This document shows, one piece after another, positions 11,205 to 21,174 of a stretch of DNA of 64,000 nt (within the stretch, counting starts at the first letter, position 1; each line of letters begins with the position of its first letter). Made by a program: the position numbers and the translations under genes. Below the pieces are notes generated by a model that did no database searches, was not told where the DNA came from, and worked only from the letters and a program-made list of their open reading frames with translations. The stretch lies in NCBI GenBank assembly GCA_025403435.1, contig CM046338.1:24264392-24328391 (forward strand), read 5' to 3'. Origin of the DNA: Artocarpus heterophyllus. Its lineage: Eukaryota > Streptophyta > Magnoliopsida > Rosales > Moraceae.

Positions 11205-13173
11205 TGTGACACCCGTTATTCTCCTAACGGGTATTGAGGTAATTAAATTAATTTTTAATGTATAAAAAAAAATTGCTTCATTTAAATTTATTTTATAATA
11301 TTTACTTTTATCTATTTTTAAGTTTGCTAAAATTCTCCTATATTTATTTAGTATGATTACTAAAAAGCCTTAGAACTTCTAATAAATATCAAAAATGTCA
11401 TATTGACATTATGTGTGTTAAAGTCTTTAGATGAGACATAAGGATATCTTTTCCAACTACTCTTGACCCTCATTTTCTTTATTTCCTCCGTGACATGCTT
11501 CAACATGTCTCCTCTATAATTGTTTCTATCACTTCTTTTCAAAGACTTCATCTTTTCTTCCTTTCTCTTCCACGGTTCCCACACTCTTCTTCTCATTTCT
11601 TTGCTGAAGCAAAATACTTAGAGAACTTCTTCAAGGCAGCCATAAAAATCAGCCACCATCACCTCCATTTGAGCAAGAATTTCAGTCATACCGAAGTAAA
11701 GGAACCTGTTTTGAAGCCATTTCAAGCTTCCAACTAACCATAATCCGAGGTTAGAATCTTATGAACAAATTTAGTCTTTCATTTATAAATTTTCTTTTAT
11801 ACTAAAGGATTATTCAAATTTGCGTTCTTAAACCTAAGTATATGTTTGTTGCTATTTTGGAGCATATGTATGAAGTCTAAGTGTATATGCCCTAGACAGA
11901 AAATTTATATTGTTAAACTTTATAATACCTCTATGGGCAGTGGTTATTTCTTGAAATTCTAAGATTAAATTAAAATAAATCTTATGAATGTAGTTGTATG
12001 TTGTGCTTTAGTTTTAATTGTCCTTATGCACGCCTTAGGATCAAGGGAGTATGGAGCTAACGTTAATTGATTCCAGGATTAAGAGACTGTTGATAAGCTT
12101 AAAAGGTAGGGATTCTATTACTCATCTTTTGTGAGGTTTTTATAGAATTAAAATTGATTGTTTTGCCGCAATATATATATATCTATGTTGAACTGATATT
12201 ATATGTGTATCACATATGAAACTATGACATGGACTCGTCTTGTATTGTACGGCGAGGAACATAATGAATTGACACATGTTATAAATTGAGAAGCATGGTT
12301 AGGAAAATTAACTCTATTAATAATGATTTAATATAGAGAAATTGTGAGACATGAAAAGGGCGACGGTTACGTCCTTGGGCATGAATACCCTAAAAGGTAA
12401 AATAGGGGGAAGGTGATGACGCTTCCTTGGGTTGAAAGTCCCAGAACACACTGTACAGGAATTGATTTGGTGAGGACTCGGGGCTTGATGTCCCCTCACC
12501 GGAACACCCTTGGAATGTTTATAGGGTGATCAAGTGCGCCCATTTGGGTTTCGATGAGTTGAGTGATACTCAATTTAACATGGATACCTAGGAATAATGA
12601 TTGGTAATATTTGTATAAATGTGTAATTATGACACTTGGTAATGATTAACTACGGTATCCATAAGATGTGATCATAATAAACCTCATAATCTGGAATATG
12701 ATGTAACCTACTAACCATGCAGATTTTAATGTGGTAATGATAAAAACCTAAAGGTGAGTAATGGCTTTCTCTACTGAGCATAGTGTTGCTCATTCCCTTA
12801 TGTTTATATCTTTTCAGGACTCACTAAGTGTGAGGTGGCTACGAGAAATATAGTTGAGGAAGCGATGTAACTATATTACATTGGGACTGCTCAATTGTAA
12901 AGAATGTTCTTCATGATAATGTAAGCATCAATTGTTACTTTCTGTGACTGTATTACAATGTGATGAGGGTTAAAATGATGATGACAACAGTTTATATTAT
13001 TAAATTTAAGGTGCTACATTAAACTGTGGTTTAATTGTCGTTTATATTTTTATTTTTGAGTTGAGAGTTTTCATTTAAGTCCCGGGCAAATTTTATTTTT
13101 AAGGTGTTACTTTTATTATTTATTTTTATTTTATCTCATTAAAAACTGTTAACCCCCATATAGGGGCGTTACA
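11205..13173 (+). repeat. LOG-RT copy 1, 5' LTR
   Basis: Length is 1969 bp; it is near-identical to 17574-19544. Relative to the LTRs of copy 2 it lacks about 384 bp (equivalent of roughly 52308-52692). The lost segment is bounded by the short repeat TTATGAAT, suggesting deletion in an ancestor. It contains a Tekay-like block ending CTTTTCAGGACTCAC near 12810-12827. Opposed 78- and 80-codon open frames inside all four LTRs are treated as spurious. Confidence 0.95.
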
Positions 13174-13180
13174 GAATTTT

Positions 13181-13192
13181 TGGTATCAGAGC
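13181..13192 (+). other. LOG-RT copy 1 primer-binding site (tRNA-iMet)
   Basis: TGGTATCAGAGC lies 7 bp after the LTR end and is identical in copy 2 (57712-57723, minus strand). It shows that the element is replicated by reverse transcription. Confidence 0.95.
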
Positions 13193-14797
13193 CTAGGTTC
13201 GGTTAACCTAGGGAGTGTAGCACCACTTTAAAAAAATATATTTTTGAGATGGTTTTGAAACTGAATTTTCATTGTCATCATCAAAATGAACCTTCACATT
13301 GATTTATACAGTCTAGAAGGATGTAACATGGAAAGGCCATAGAATGAAAATATTAATAGTTATATGAGTACAATAATTATATAGAAGGAAAGTATTAATA
13401 GTTATAAGGGAATGATAATTATATGGAATGAGTTTATAAGTAGAATGCTTACGAGAGATTCGTATAATATTAGGATCTATAAGCATATCTAATTCGTATA
13501 AACGATGAGAAATTCGTGTAGATACGAGGATTTAAGAGCCTTTTGTCTCGTGAAAAACAATAAAAAAAAAATATAAGGCTTGATTTATTGATTTTAAAGT
13601 TTGGCATAGATATGCCAAATTTTTCGTAATTGATTCAAACCTAAGTAATGATTATGTGTGGATTCGATGGAGCACATAAGCGTCAATATCTTTTCTTAAA
13701 AGTTCTATTTATTTGAGGAATATGATATAAGTTGGGAATCATGGTGTTGAATTTTGAGAGAGATAAATGTTAGACTTTTGGTCTGTTGAGACTGTGTAAA
13801 GTCTAGAATGCATGAATCTCAAAATTGGAATATTTTGTTACGTACATTGTATTTAAGTGTATCAGTGAATCTTTATATATAGATGCAATAGAAAAATGAT
13901 CAATAGGAGTTTCCTTAAGTAAATCATAATACTTAAGGCACTTATAATAATTTTGGATAATTACGATAAAATGTTTAAGTTTTAGATGTTTAGATGTGAA
14001 TCTTTTGGTTACCTAAGGTTTTGTTATATGAGGAAATTATATATTGTATAAGTAGAATTGTGAGGATTGTAGATGTTCTTAAGTAGTAACATCAAGTGTC
14101 TTTGTTCGTTGATATGGTCTACGTTGAAAGACGTAAATCGTATTGATTTCAAGGTTAGTCACATTCTAAACCCTTGGTAGCAATGATGATGAATCCATTG
14201 ATAGATGTTAAGTATTATGAATAACATATGGGTGTATGTATTGTTCAATAAGGTTTTGATTAAAACAAAATTATTTGAGTTGCTGGAAGATTATGTTGTT
14301 ATGAAATGATTTTAAATATCATTCAAGAAGATCCTTGTTGTCGTTAAATTAGATTTGTTGTTTATAGTTAACTTTATCTATAGTGGGCTTTGAATTGGGT
14401 TTAAGATTCATACGAATTGGTTTTCAATTTTATGTTTGTTATTTAACTCGTTCTAAATGTGTTAAGGCTCGAAACAACCTGACCATTTTCAACTTAGAAC
14501 ATTTGGGCCTAGTTCAAATCCTAAATCAGTTTGATTCACACTGTCTCTCCCACGTGGTCTCTATACGTGTCATATACAGTGGTTTAATTATTGTTTACAT
14601 ATACGTTTACTGTACATAAGAGCTTATTTCTCCGAGTTCACTTTTTCTCTCTTAATTTGTTATTTTCTCTCTAAATCGCAAATCCTCTTCTTTTTCATTA
14701 AAAATTCTTCTTTTCCTCAAAAAGAAGAAGGAATTCTAGGATTCTGCAATTTACTATCTTAATTTTTCCTTTCTATTTACTCTTCTTTCATCTCATC
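13193..14797 (+). other. LOG-RT copy 1 leader with possible internal promoter
   Basis: 1.6 kb with no gene. It is alignable to 56241-57711 of copy 2, which lacks about 134 bp corresponding to roughly 13870-14003, between two GTGAATCTTT repeats. The last 170 bp before ORF1 are pyrimidine-rich (TTTTCTCTCT, CTCTTCTTTTTC), like a plant gene 5' UTR. A small 78-codon frame at 14383-14619 is not intact in copy 2 and is not called. Confidence 0.65.
14551..14556 (+). promoter_or_regulatory. G-box upstream of ORF1
   Basis: A CACGTG core (context CCACGTGG) lies about 245 bp upstream of the ORF1 start and is conserved in copy 2 at 56482-56487. G-boxes bind bZIP/bHLH factors. Together with the pyrimidine-rich stretch before the ATG it could mark a promoter inside the element; that is inference. 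Confidence 0.4.
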
Positions 14798-15319
14798 ATG
14801 GACCCAAAGTACCAACACCTGAGAAAGTATTTCCCATCACTCTCCCAAAAGATTCTCAGAAAGAAATACAAGGCTAGAATTACTCGGTTGTGGATTCTTA
14901 TGCGTTTTGGTATCCCTTGTGATGTGAGAATGTTAATAGAGGGAAAAATCCGTCCGAGTGACTTTAGTCAAGATGTCGGTTTACCAGGAACAGGTACCAG
15001 TCGTAGTGCAATGAAAAGAAGAGCTCGTGCCATCGTGGTCACTTATAACAAATGTGGAAGACAAAATTGTAACGGTAAATGTACTTCACCTGGTTATATG
15101 TCTACGAATAGAGAGGATAAAATAAGGTTTTGTAGGAATGGACTTTCAAAGGAGAACTTGGATAGCATCCATCCTCCTCTCCACGGTCACCCTAGTGGAT
15201 ATGTTCAAGGAGCTATTTTTAAACTCTGGCCTAAATTTTATACAGAAAGACAACGCCTCAGGAATATGGTATTTCTAGATCCTGTTTGCCAAGCCATAAG
15301 AAAACTGGATGGGGAATAA
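14798..15319 (+). CDS. LOG-RT ORF1: basic cysteine-cluster protein (copy 1)
   Basis: 173 residues. The start ATG has A at -3 and G at +4. Residues 1-35 are Lys/Arg-rich, an IPCDVRMLIEGKI block is at 39-51, and a basic run SAMKRRARAI is at 70-79. A Cys cluster follows: Cys86, Cys91, Cys95, with a fourth Cys at 83 in copy 2 (CX2CX4CX3C) that is Tyr here. PGYMSTN is at 98-104. The last 60 residues have HPPLHGHPSGY but no recognised domain. The order (helical PxDVxxLI block, RSxxAxKRRA, Cys cluster, PG) resembles the small cysteine-rich nucleic-acid-binding proteins of carlaviruses, judged by pattern only. It is longer than those proteins. It occupies the gag position but has no gag features. It is open in both copies, differing at 5 residues. 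Function is unproven; nucleic-acid binding is the best guess. Confidence 0.75.
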   Translation: MDPKYQHLRKYFPSLSQKILRKKYKARITRLWILMRFGIPCDVRMLIEGKIRPSDFSQDVGLPGTGTSRSAMKRRARAIVVTYNKCGRQNCNGKCTSPGYMSTNREDKIRFCRNGLSKENLDSIHPPLHGHPSGYVQGAIFKLWPKFYTERQRLRNMVFLDPVCQAIRKLDGE

Positions 15320-15966
15320 GTCATCGCTCTATAAAGGTTATTTAGTCTTTACTTATTTGAAGCAGTTTTAGCTGATGTTCAACAGTTTGTGTTTTTCTTT
15401 TACTCAGAATATTTGCTTTTGTGTTTGAAATAATTGTGATTATTAGATTGATACAGTAAGTGTTAATATCTTATTTAATTTATGATTTTCTTAAATATAT
15501 ATATATATAATAAAATATATTATCTTATCAGACACGTCACATACGGTACAGTAATATGTTTGAATTTTGAAAAACTTATCCAGATATTTCAAGATTTCTG
15601 TCTCAAATTTCAAAAGTTCTACAGTATTTGTCGTTTATATTAAATTTCTAGACTTGGTGTATATTTGTCAAAAAGTCTACAGTTGTGTCATGAGGGTCTT
15701 CTGTCGAATTGTTCTCAATTGTCAAAAGTTATACAATTAGAGTCTAATCTTTTTCAAAAAGTGAATCAGATTTTCTGTAAACTATCAATCACCTTATCTT
15801 ACTTTCTTATCCGCACAAGATTTTGTTTAAATCTTTGGATTACCTTTTCATTACCTACTCGTCTATCTCTTTAGCCCTTTTTGTATATTTCTCATCTTTA
15901 AAAACTTATGTAGAACCCGAAGTCTAAGTGGAGCAGACATTAAGCAACCACTTCTATAAACCAAAT
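15320..15966 (+). other. Spacer between ORF1 and LOG in copy 1
   Basis: About 650 bp, AT-rich, with a short (TA)n at about 15496-15510. It is very similar to 55076-55718 of copy 2. A 69-codon frame (15665-15874) is present in both but has no recognised domain and non-ATG initiation, so it is not called. No clear splice signals tie ORF1 to LOG; how LOG is expressed is unknown. Confidence 0.55.
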
Positions 15967-16545
15967 ATGTCTACCTCCCAGTCCACGAAGAAAATAAAGA
16001 ATGTCTGTGTCTTTTGTGGTTCCAGCCTTGGAAAAGATAAAGCTTATTTAGAAGCTGCAAATCACTTAGGGCAAGTCCTAGCACGCAAGAAGATTAACAT
16101 AATCTATGGGGGTGGTAGTATAAAAATGATGGTAAATATGGCACTAGCAGCTAGGTCTAGTGACGCTACTGATGTAAGAATTTGGCCTCATATTCCAGTT
16201 GAAGGAAACCTTTGTAAGGAAGCCATAGGTAAGGGAGAAGGAGTCAGGAGTATCCCTAAAAATTTTAAAGACATAATCTATAATTCTGATGCTTTTATAG
16301 CATTACCTGGTGGTCTAGGCACTCTTGAGGAAATATTTATAGTTGCTTGTGGGCAATTGTTGGGCTTTTATTCCAAACCTTTGGGACTGCTGAACGTAAA
16401 GGGTTTTTATGACGGTCTTTTGAAATTTCTAGATTACGCTGTGGAAGAAAACATCACTACAGAATCGGAGAGACAAATCTTTGTTACTGCTTCAACAGCT
16501 GAGGAATTGATAGATAAAATGCAAATCATACATCCAGAATCCTGA
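15967..16545 (+). CDS. LOG-like protein carried by retroelement, C-terminally frameshifted (copy 1)
   Basis: 192 residues from the first ATG (15967); an upstream in-frame GTG at 15928 is not a plausible plant start. LOG enzymes (cytokinin riboside 5'-monophosphate phosphoribohydrolases, Rossmann-like, cytosol/nucleus) release active cytokinin base. Seen here: VCVFCGSS at 13-20, YGGGS at 47-51, SDAFIALPGG at 107-116, the signature PGGLGTLEE at 114-122, and KPLGLLNVKGFYDGLL at 137-152. The catalytic Glu of PGGxGTxxE is kept. The Arg-Lys usually 16 residues before PGG is replaced (PKNFKDII), and the loop after YGGGS lacks the usual glycines. A 1-bp T insertion at about 16543 creates a stop that removes the family's C-terminal SKLxWE segment, which copy 2 retains. 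Introns of host LOG genes are absent, pointing to RNA-mediated capture. Activity is doubtful. Confidence 0.88.
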   Translation: MSTSQSTKKIKNVCVFCGSSLGKDKAYLEAANHLGQVLARKKINIIYGGGSIKMMVNMALAARSSDATDVRIWPHIPVEGNLCKEAIGKGEGVRSIPKNFKDIIYNSDAFIALPGGLGTLEEIFIVACGQLLGFYSKPLGLLNVKGFYDGLLKFLDYAVEENITTESERQIFVTASTAEELIDKMQIIHPES

Positions 16546-17559
16546 CACTGCAACATCCAAGCTTGAATGGGAAAGGGAAAGCCGGGAGCGGCCAATTGAT
16601 TTGAATCTCCATCTGTAATCTTTTTGTTTTATCTTTGGCATGTAGGCATGTGTGTCCGTATTTCGTGTGTTACGAATAACCGTTTGCCTTGTATTCTGTG
16701 TTTCTTGTGGTACGTTGTTGTTCAATCTTTTAGATTCATTGAGCCTAATGCCGGGATGGCTGGATACGGAGTACTTGATGCTCTCGAAACGCATCCTTCT
16801 TAAGGTCCGATCTTTTGTTTATCGATGTTTTTGTATCCTCTAAGCATGCATGATATGGATAGCTGGTATACGGAGTGCCTTGTACTCTCGAAACGTATCT
16901 GTATTATGTTTGTAATGTGTAATATTCTGTTAATATTATGTGGAAGTACCAGAGTCAGTTATGGGGATATTCCATATGAAATATGAGTATATTATTTGGG
17001 TTGAATTTTTGTGTCATGAGGATAGCTGTTTAATGAAAAATATGTCGGGTATGTTTGCAACTCTGAGATTCCGTTTAATATCTCTATGAGTAAGTTTAAT
17101 GTATAGTTTTGAATAAAAGTGTTTGTGATATATGTTTTATGATTATGTTTTAGTTTATTAGTTGAGGTATGAAATCAAATATATTTGACTTTTCCTTACT
17201 CAAAAAGGAAAAGGAACCTAAAGATGAAGTATATAAAATTTCTCTGGCAATCTCCTTAAATGTGATTGTAAATCACAGTCCATGGACAATGAAGGACTGG
17301 AATCATGGTATGGTCAATATGTAGGCCTGATCAGATTCTTAGACTATTATACGGTGTTATAAGTTGAAACTTGTCAGAAATACTCTCATTGAGGGATTTA
17401 GGAGTAAGATTTATTATGCAAGTAAATAAGTGGAGATACGATAACTTAAATTTGGAGGACAAACAACATTAACGGTTTAGACTCAGAATTGGAATCATAG
17501 TGGAATCATAATTTTTACTAGTATTGCTAGAATTGAAATTTCGAGGACGAAATTTCTTT
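16546..17559 (+). other. LOG-RT copy 1, 3' untranslated region and gypsy-type end
   Basis: There is no further gene. The lost LOG C-terminal codons lie at 16546-16617 in another frame. Two imperfect direct repeats of about 38 bp (ATACGGAGT...CTCTCGAAACG...ATC) lie at about 16758-16796 and 16862-16900. Near the end, 17535-17556 (AATTTCGAGGACGAAATTT) resembles the terminal coding/PPT-proximal segment of Tekay/Del gypsy elements. Confidence 0.7.
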
Positions 17560-17573
17560 AAGGGGGGTAGAGC
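17560..17573 (+). other. LOG-RT copy 1 polypurine tract
   Basis: AAGGGGGGTAGAGC lies directly before the 3' LTR. It is the plus-strand priming site and is identical in copy 2 (53471-53484, minus strand). Confidence 0.92.
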
Positions 17574-19544
17574 TGTGACACCCGTTATTCTCCTAACGGG
17601 TATTGAGGTAATTAAATTAATTTTTAATGTATAAAAAAAAAAATTGCTTCATTTAAATTTATTTTATAATATTTACTTTTATCTATTTTTAAGTTTGCTA
17701 AAATTCTCCTATATTTATTTAGTATGATTACTAAAAAGCCTTAGAACTTCTAATAAATATCAAAAATGTCATATTGACATTATGTGTGTTAAAGTCTTTA
17801 GATGAGACATAAGGATATCTTTTCCAACTACTCTTGACCCTCATTTTCTTTATTTCCTCCGTGACATGCTTCAACATGTCTCCTCTATAATTGTTTCTAT
17901 CACTTCTTTTCAAAGACTTCATCTTTTCTTCCTTTCTCTTCCACGGTTCCCACACTCTTCTTCTCATTTCTTTGCTGAAGCAAAATACTTAGAGAACTTC
18001 TTCAAGGCAGCCATAAAAATCAGCCACCATCACCTCCATTTGAGCAAGAATTTCAGTCATACCGAAGTAAAGGAACCTGTTTTGAAGCCATTTCAAGCTT
18101 CCAACTAACCATAATCCGAGGTTAGAATCTTATGAACAAATTTAGTCTTTCATTTATAAATTTTCTTTTATACTAAAGGATTATTCAAATTTGCGTTCTT
18201 AAACCTAAGTATATGTTTGTTGCTATTTTGGAGCATATGTATGAAGTCTAAGTGTATATGCCCTAGACAGAAAATTTATATTGTTAAACTTTATAATACC
18301 TCTATGGGCAGTGGTTATTTCTTGAAATTCTAAGATTAAATTAAAATAAATCTTATGAATGTAGTTGTATGTTGTGCTTTAGTTTTAATTGTCCTTATGC
18401 ACGCCTTAGGATCAAGGGAGTATGGAGCTAACGTTAATTGATTCCAGGATTAAGAGACTGTTGATAAGCTTAAAAGGTAGGGATTCTATTACTCATCTTT
18501 TGTGAGGTTTTTATAGAATTAAAATTGATTGTTTTGCCGCAATATATATATATCTATGTTGAACTGATATTATATGTGTATCACATATGAAACTATGACA
18601 TGGACTCGTCTTGTATTGTACGGCGAGGAACATAATGAATTGACACATGTTATAAATTGAGAAGCATGGTTAGGAAAATTAACTCTATTAATAATGATTT
18701 AATATAGAGAAATTGTGAGACATGAAAAGGGCGACGGTTACGTCCTTGGGCATGAATACCCTAAAAGGTAAAATAGGGGGAAGGTGATGACGCTTCCTTG
18801 GGTTGAAAGTCCCAGAACACACTGTACAGGAATTGATTTGGTGAGGACTCGGGGCTTGATGTCCCCTCACCGGAACACCCTTGGAATGTTTATAGGGTGA
18901 TCAAGTGCGCCCATTTGGGTTTCGATGAGTTGAGTGATACTCAATTTAACATGGATACCTAGGAATAATGATTGGTAATATTTGTATAAATGTGTAATTA
19001 TGACACTTGGTAATGATTAACTACGGTATCCATAAGATGTGATCATAATAAACCTCATAATCTGGAATATGATGTAACCTACTAACCATGCAGATTTTAA
19101 TGTGGTAATGATAAAAACCTAAAGGTGAGTAATGGCTTTCTCTACTGAGCATAGTGTTGCTCATTCCCTTATGTTTATATCTTTTCAGGACTCACTAAGT
19201 GTGAGGTGGCTACGAGAAATATAGTTGAGGAAGCGATGTAACTATATTACATTGGGACTGCTCAATTGTAAAGAATGTTCTTCATGATAATGTAAGCATC
19301 AATTGTTACTTTCTGTGACTGTATTACAATGTGATGAGGGTTAAAATGATGATGACAACAGTTTATATTATTAAATTTAAGGTGCTACATTAAACTGTGG
19401 TTTAATTGTCGTTTATATTTTTATTTTTGAGTTGAGAGTTTTCATTTAAGTCCCGGGCAAATTTTATTTTTAAGGTGTTACTTTTATTATTTATTTTTAT
19501 TTTATCTCATTAAAAACTGTTAACCCCCATATAGGGGCGTTACA
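17574..19544 (+). repeat. LOG-RT copy 1, 3' LTR
   Basis: Length is 1971 bp. It is identical by eye to the 5' LTR apart from two extra A in the run near 17632-17642. Near-zero LTR divergence indicates recent insertion. Confidence 0.95.
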
Positions 19545-19549
19545 GGAGG

Positions 19550-21160
19550 TCTTTTGGCTGAACCAGATGAACATGATAGAGATCCTTATACTTACACAGA
19601 AGCTATGGAGGATGTTGATTCAAAACTCTGGACAGAGGCCATGAATGTAAAGATGAAGTCTATGGAGACTAATCAGGTCTGGGAGCTTATGGATCTTCCT
19701 GAAGGGGTAAAACCCATAGGGTGTAAGTGGATCTACAAGAGAAAAAAGGGAGTGGATGGAAAGGTCGAAACCTTTAAGGCTAGACTGGTAGCTAAGGCTT
19801 ATACACAAAAGGAAGGAATTGATTATGAGGAAACCTTTTCGCCTGTAGCTATGCTTAAGTCCATCCAAATTCTCTTGTCAATAGCTACCGCTCTCGACTA
19901 CGAGATTTGGCAGATGGATGTCAAGACGGCTTTTCTGAATGGCTATCTTGATGAGTCCATCTATATGGAACAACCAGATGGGTTCAAGGTCACGGGTCAA
20001 GAGGGTAAGGTTTGTAAGCTGCTAAAGTCAATTTATGGACTTAAGCAGGCTTCTCGTTCTTGGAACATAAGATTTGCTCAAGTGATCAAAACTTATGGGT
20101 TCTCACAAAATGTGGATGAACCATGTGTTTACAAACACATTAAGGATGGGAAGGTGGTTTTTCTACTGCTCTATGTAGATTACATTCTGCTAATTGGTAA
20201 TGACGTTGGGGCATTACCATCGGTCAATTATGGTTGACCAAGTAGTTTGACATGAAGGACTTGGGTGAGGCTAATTTTGTTCTCGGTATCCAGATCTTTC
20301 GGGATATGAAGAATAAAATGATAGCTTTGACACAGGCCACCTACATAGATAAAATTCTCAGGAGGTTTACAATGCAAGATTCCAAGAAAGGTGGGCAACC
20401 ATCTAGGTCTGGAATTACTCTTTCTAAGAGAGACTCTCTAAAGTCTAAGGAAGAAAGAGAATACATAAAGAAGGTCCCTTATGCTTCGGTAGTGGGTAGT
20501 CTCATGTATGCCATGCTTTGTACATGACCGGATATTAGTTATACGGTCAGGATTGTAAGTGGATTTCAGGCGGATCAAGGACCGAACCATTAGGTTATGG
20601 TAAAGCATATTTTCAAGTACCTAAGAAGGACTCGAGGGTATATGCTTGTATATTCGGGTGAGGACTTGACTCCTCTAGGATACACTAACGTGGATTTTCA
20701 ATCCTGTCTGAATTCTAGGAAATCGACTTCGGGTTTTGTGTTTACTCTGGGCAGCGGTGCCATCAGTTAGAGAAGTGTTAAGCAAGATTGCACTTTGGAT
20801 TCAACGATGGAAGCCAAGCATGTGGCAGCTAGTGATGCTTCAAAAGAAGCAGTGTGGCTCCACAAGTTCTTTGGGGATCTTAAGGTAGTTCCTGGTATAG
20901 ATAAGGAGGTATCACTATACTGTGATAACAGTGTGGCGGTAGCTAATGCTAAGGAACCAAGATTTCACAAGAAGAGTAAACATATTGATCGAAAGTATCA
21001 TGTGATAAAGGACTTCATAGAAGGCGGGCATGTCACGGTGTGCAAGATCGCATCAGAGGACAATTTAGCTGATCCATTTATGAAGACACTTACTTGGAGA
21101 GTCTTTGAGAAACATGTGAAAGCTATGGGAATGCAAAATTTGTTATATTTACTCACTTAG
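19550..21160 (+). pseudogene. Copia B reverse transcriptase-RNase H, broken
   Basis: It continues the Copia B polyprotein after LOG-RT copy 1. RT blocks [29 protein letters not shown] and [11 protein letters not shown] are intact. The catalytic YVDD box is altered to YVDY near 20175. A frame break occurs near 20230, and stops interrupt the connection region. RNase H shows DSTMEAKHVAASDA, YCDNSVAVANA and KHIDRKYHVIKDF before the stop at 21158-21160. A Tyr in place of a catalytic Asp, plus the stops, rules out activity. Confidence 0.9.
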
Positions 21161-21174
21161 TGCAAGTGGGAGAT
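21161..21174 (+). other. Copia B polypurine tract
   Basis: TGCAAGTGGGAGAT lies directly before the 3' LTR. The same string precedes the 3' LTRs of Copia C and D. Confidence 0.88.

Larger units (their letters stand above)
11205..19544 (+). mobile_element. LOG-RT copy 1: non-autonomous gypsy-type element carrying a LOG-like gene
   Basis: It has 5' LTR 11205-13173, PBS 13181, PPT 17560-17573 and 3' LTR 17574-19544, with TSD GGAGG at 11200-11204 and 19545-19549. The uninterrupted target can be seen in Copia D at about 49563-49580, which confirms the junctions. LTRs start TGTGACACCCG and end GGGCGTTACA. The internal 4.4 kb has no gag, protease, RT, RNase H or integrase; it has two open frames, a Cys-cluster protein and a LOG-like protein. 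The sequence just before the PPT (AATTTCGAGGACGAAATTT) matches the pol-end/PPT region typical of Tekay/Del Ty3-gypsy elements, so I infer an origin from, and mobilisation by, that lineage. The two LTRs appear identical except for a 2-bp poly-A difference, so insertion is very recent. Confidence 0.94.

Noticed and set aside
11360..11737. Opposed 78- and 80-codon open frames, repeated at 17731-18108, 52938-53315 and 59551-59928
   Set aside because: They lie inside all four LTRs of LOG-RT, on opposite strands of the same sequence, with no domain; their conservation is explained by LTR identity and recent copying.
15665..15874. 69-codon frame between ORF1 and LOG (and 55168-55377)
   Set aside because: Open in both copies but starts at a non-ATG codon and shows no domain; over such a short, young divergence openness alone is weak evidence.
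15928..15966. Extended LOG N-terminus from a GTG codon
   Set aside because: Plant translation would start at the first suitable ATG (15967), and LOG homology begins just after it; the extra 13 codons are unlikely to be translated.
15967..16545. Treating the LOG frame as an ordinary resident host gene
   Set aside because: It sits between LTRs, PBS and PPT of a TSD-flanked element, recurs at a second locus with the same surroundings, and has no introns.
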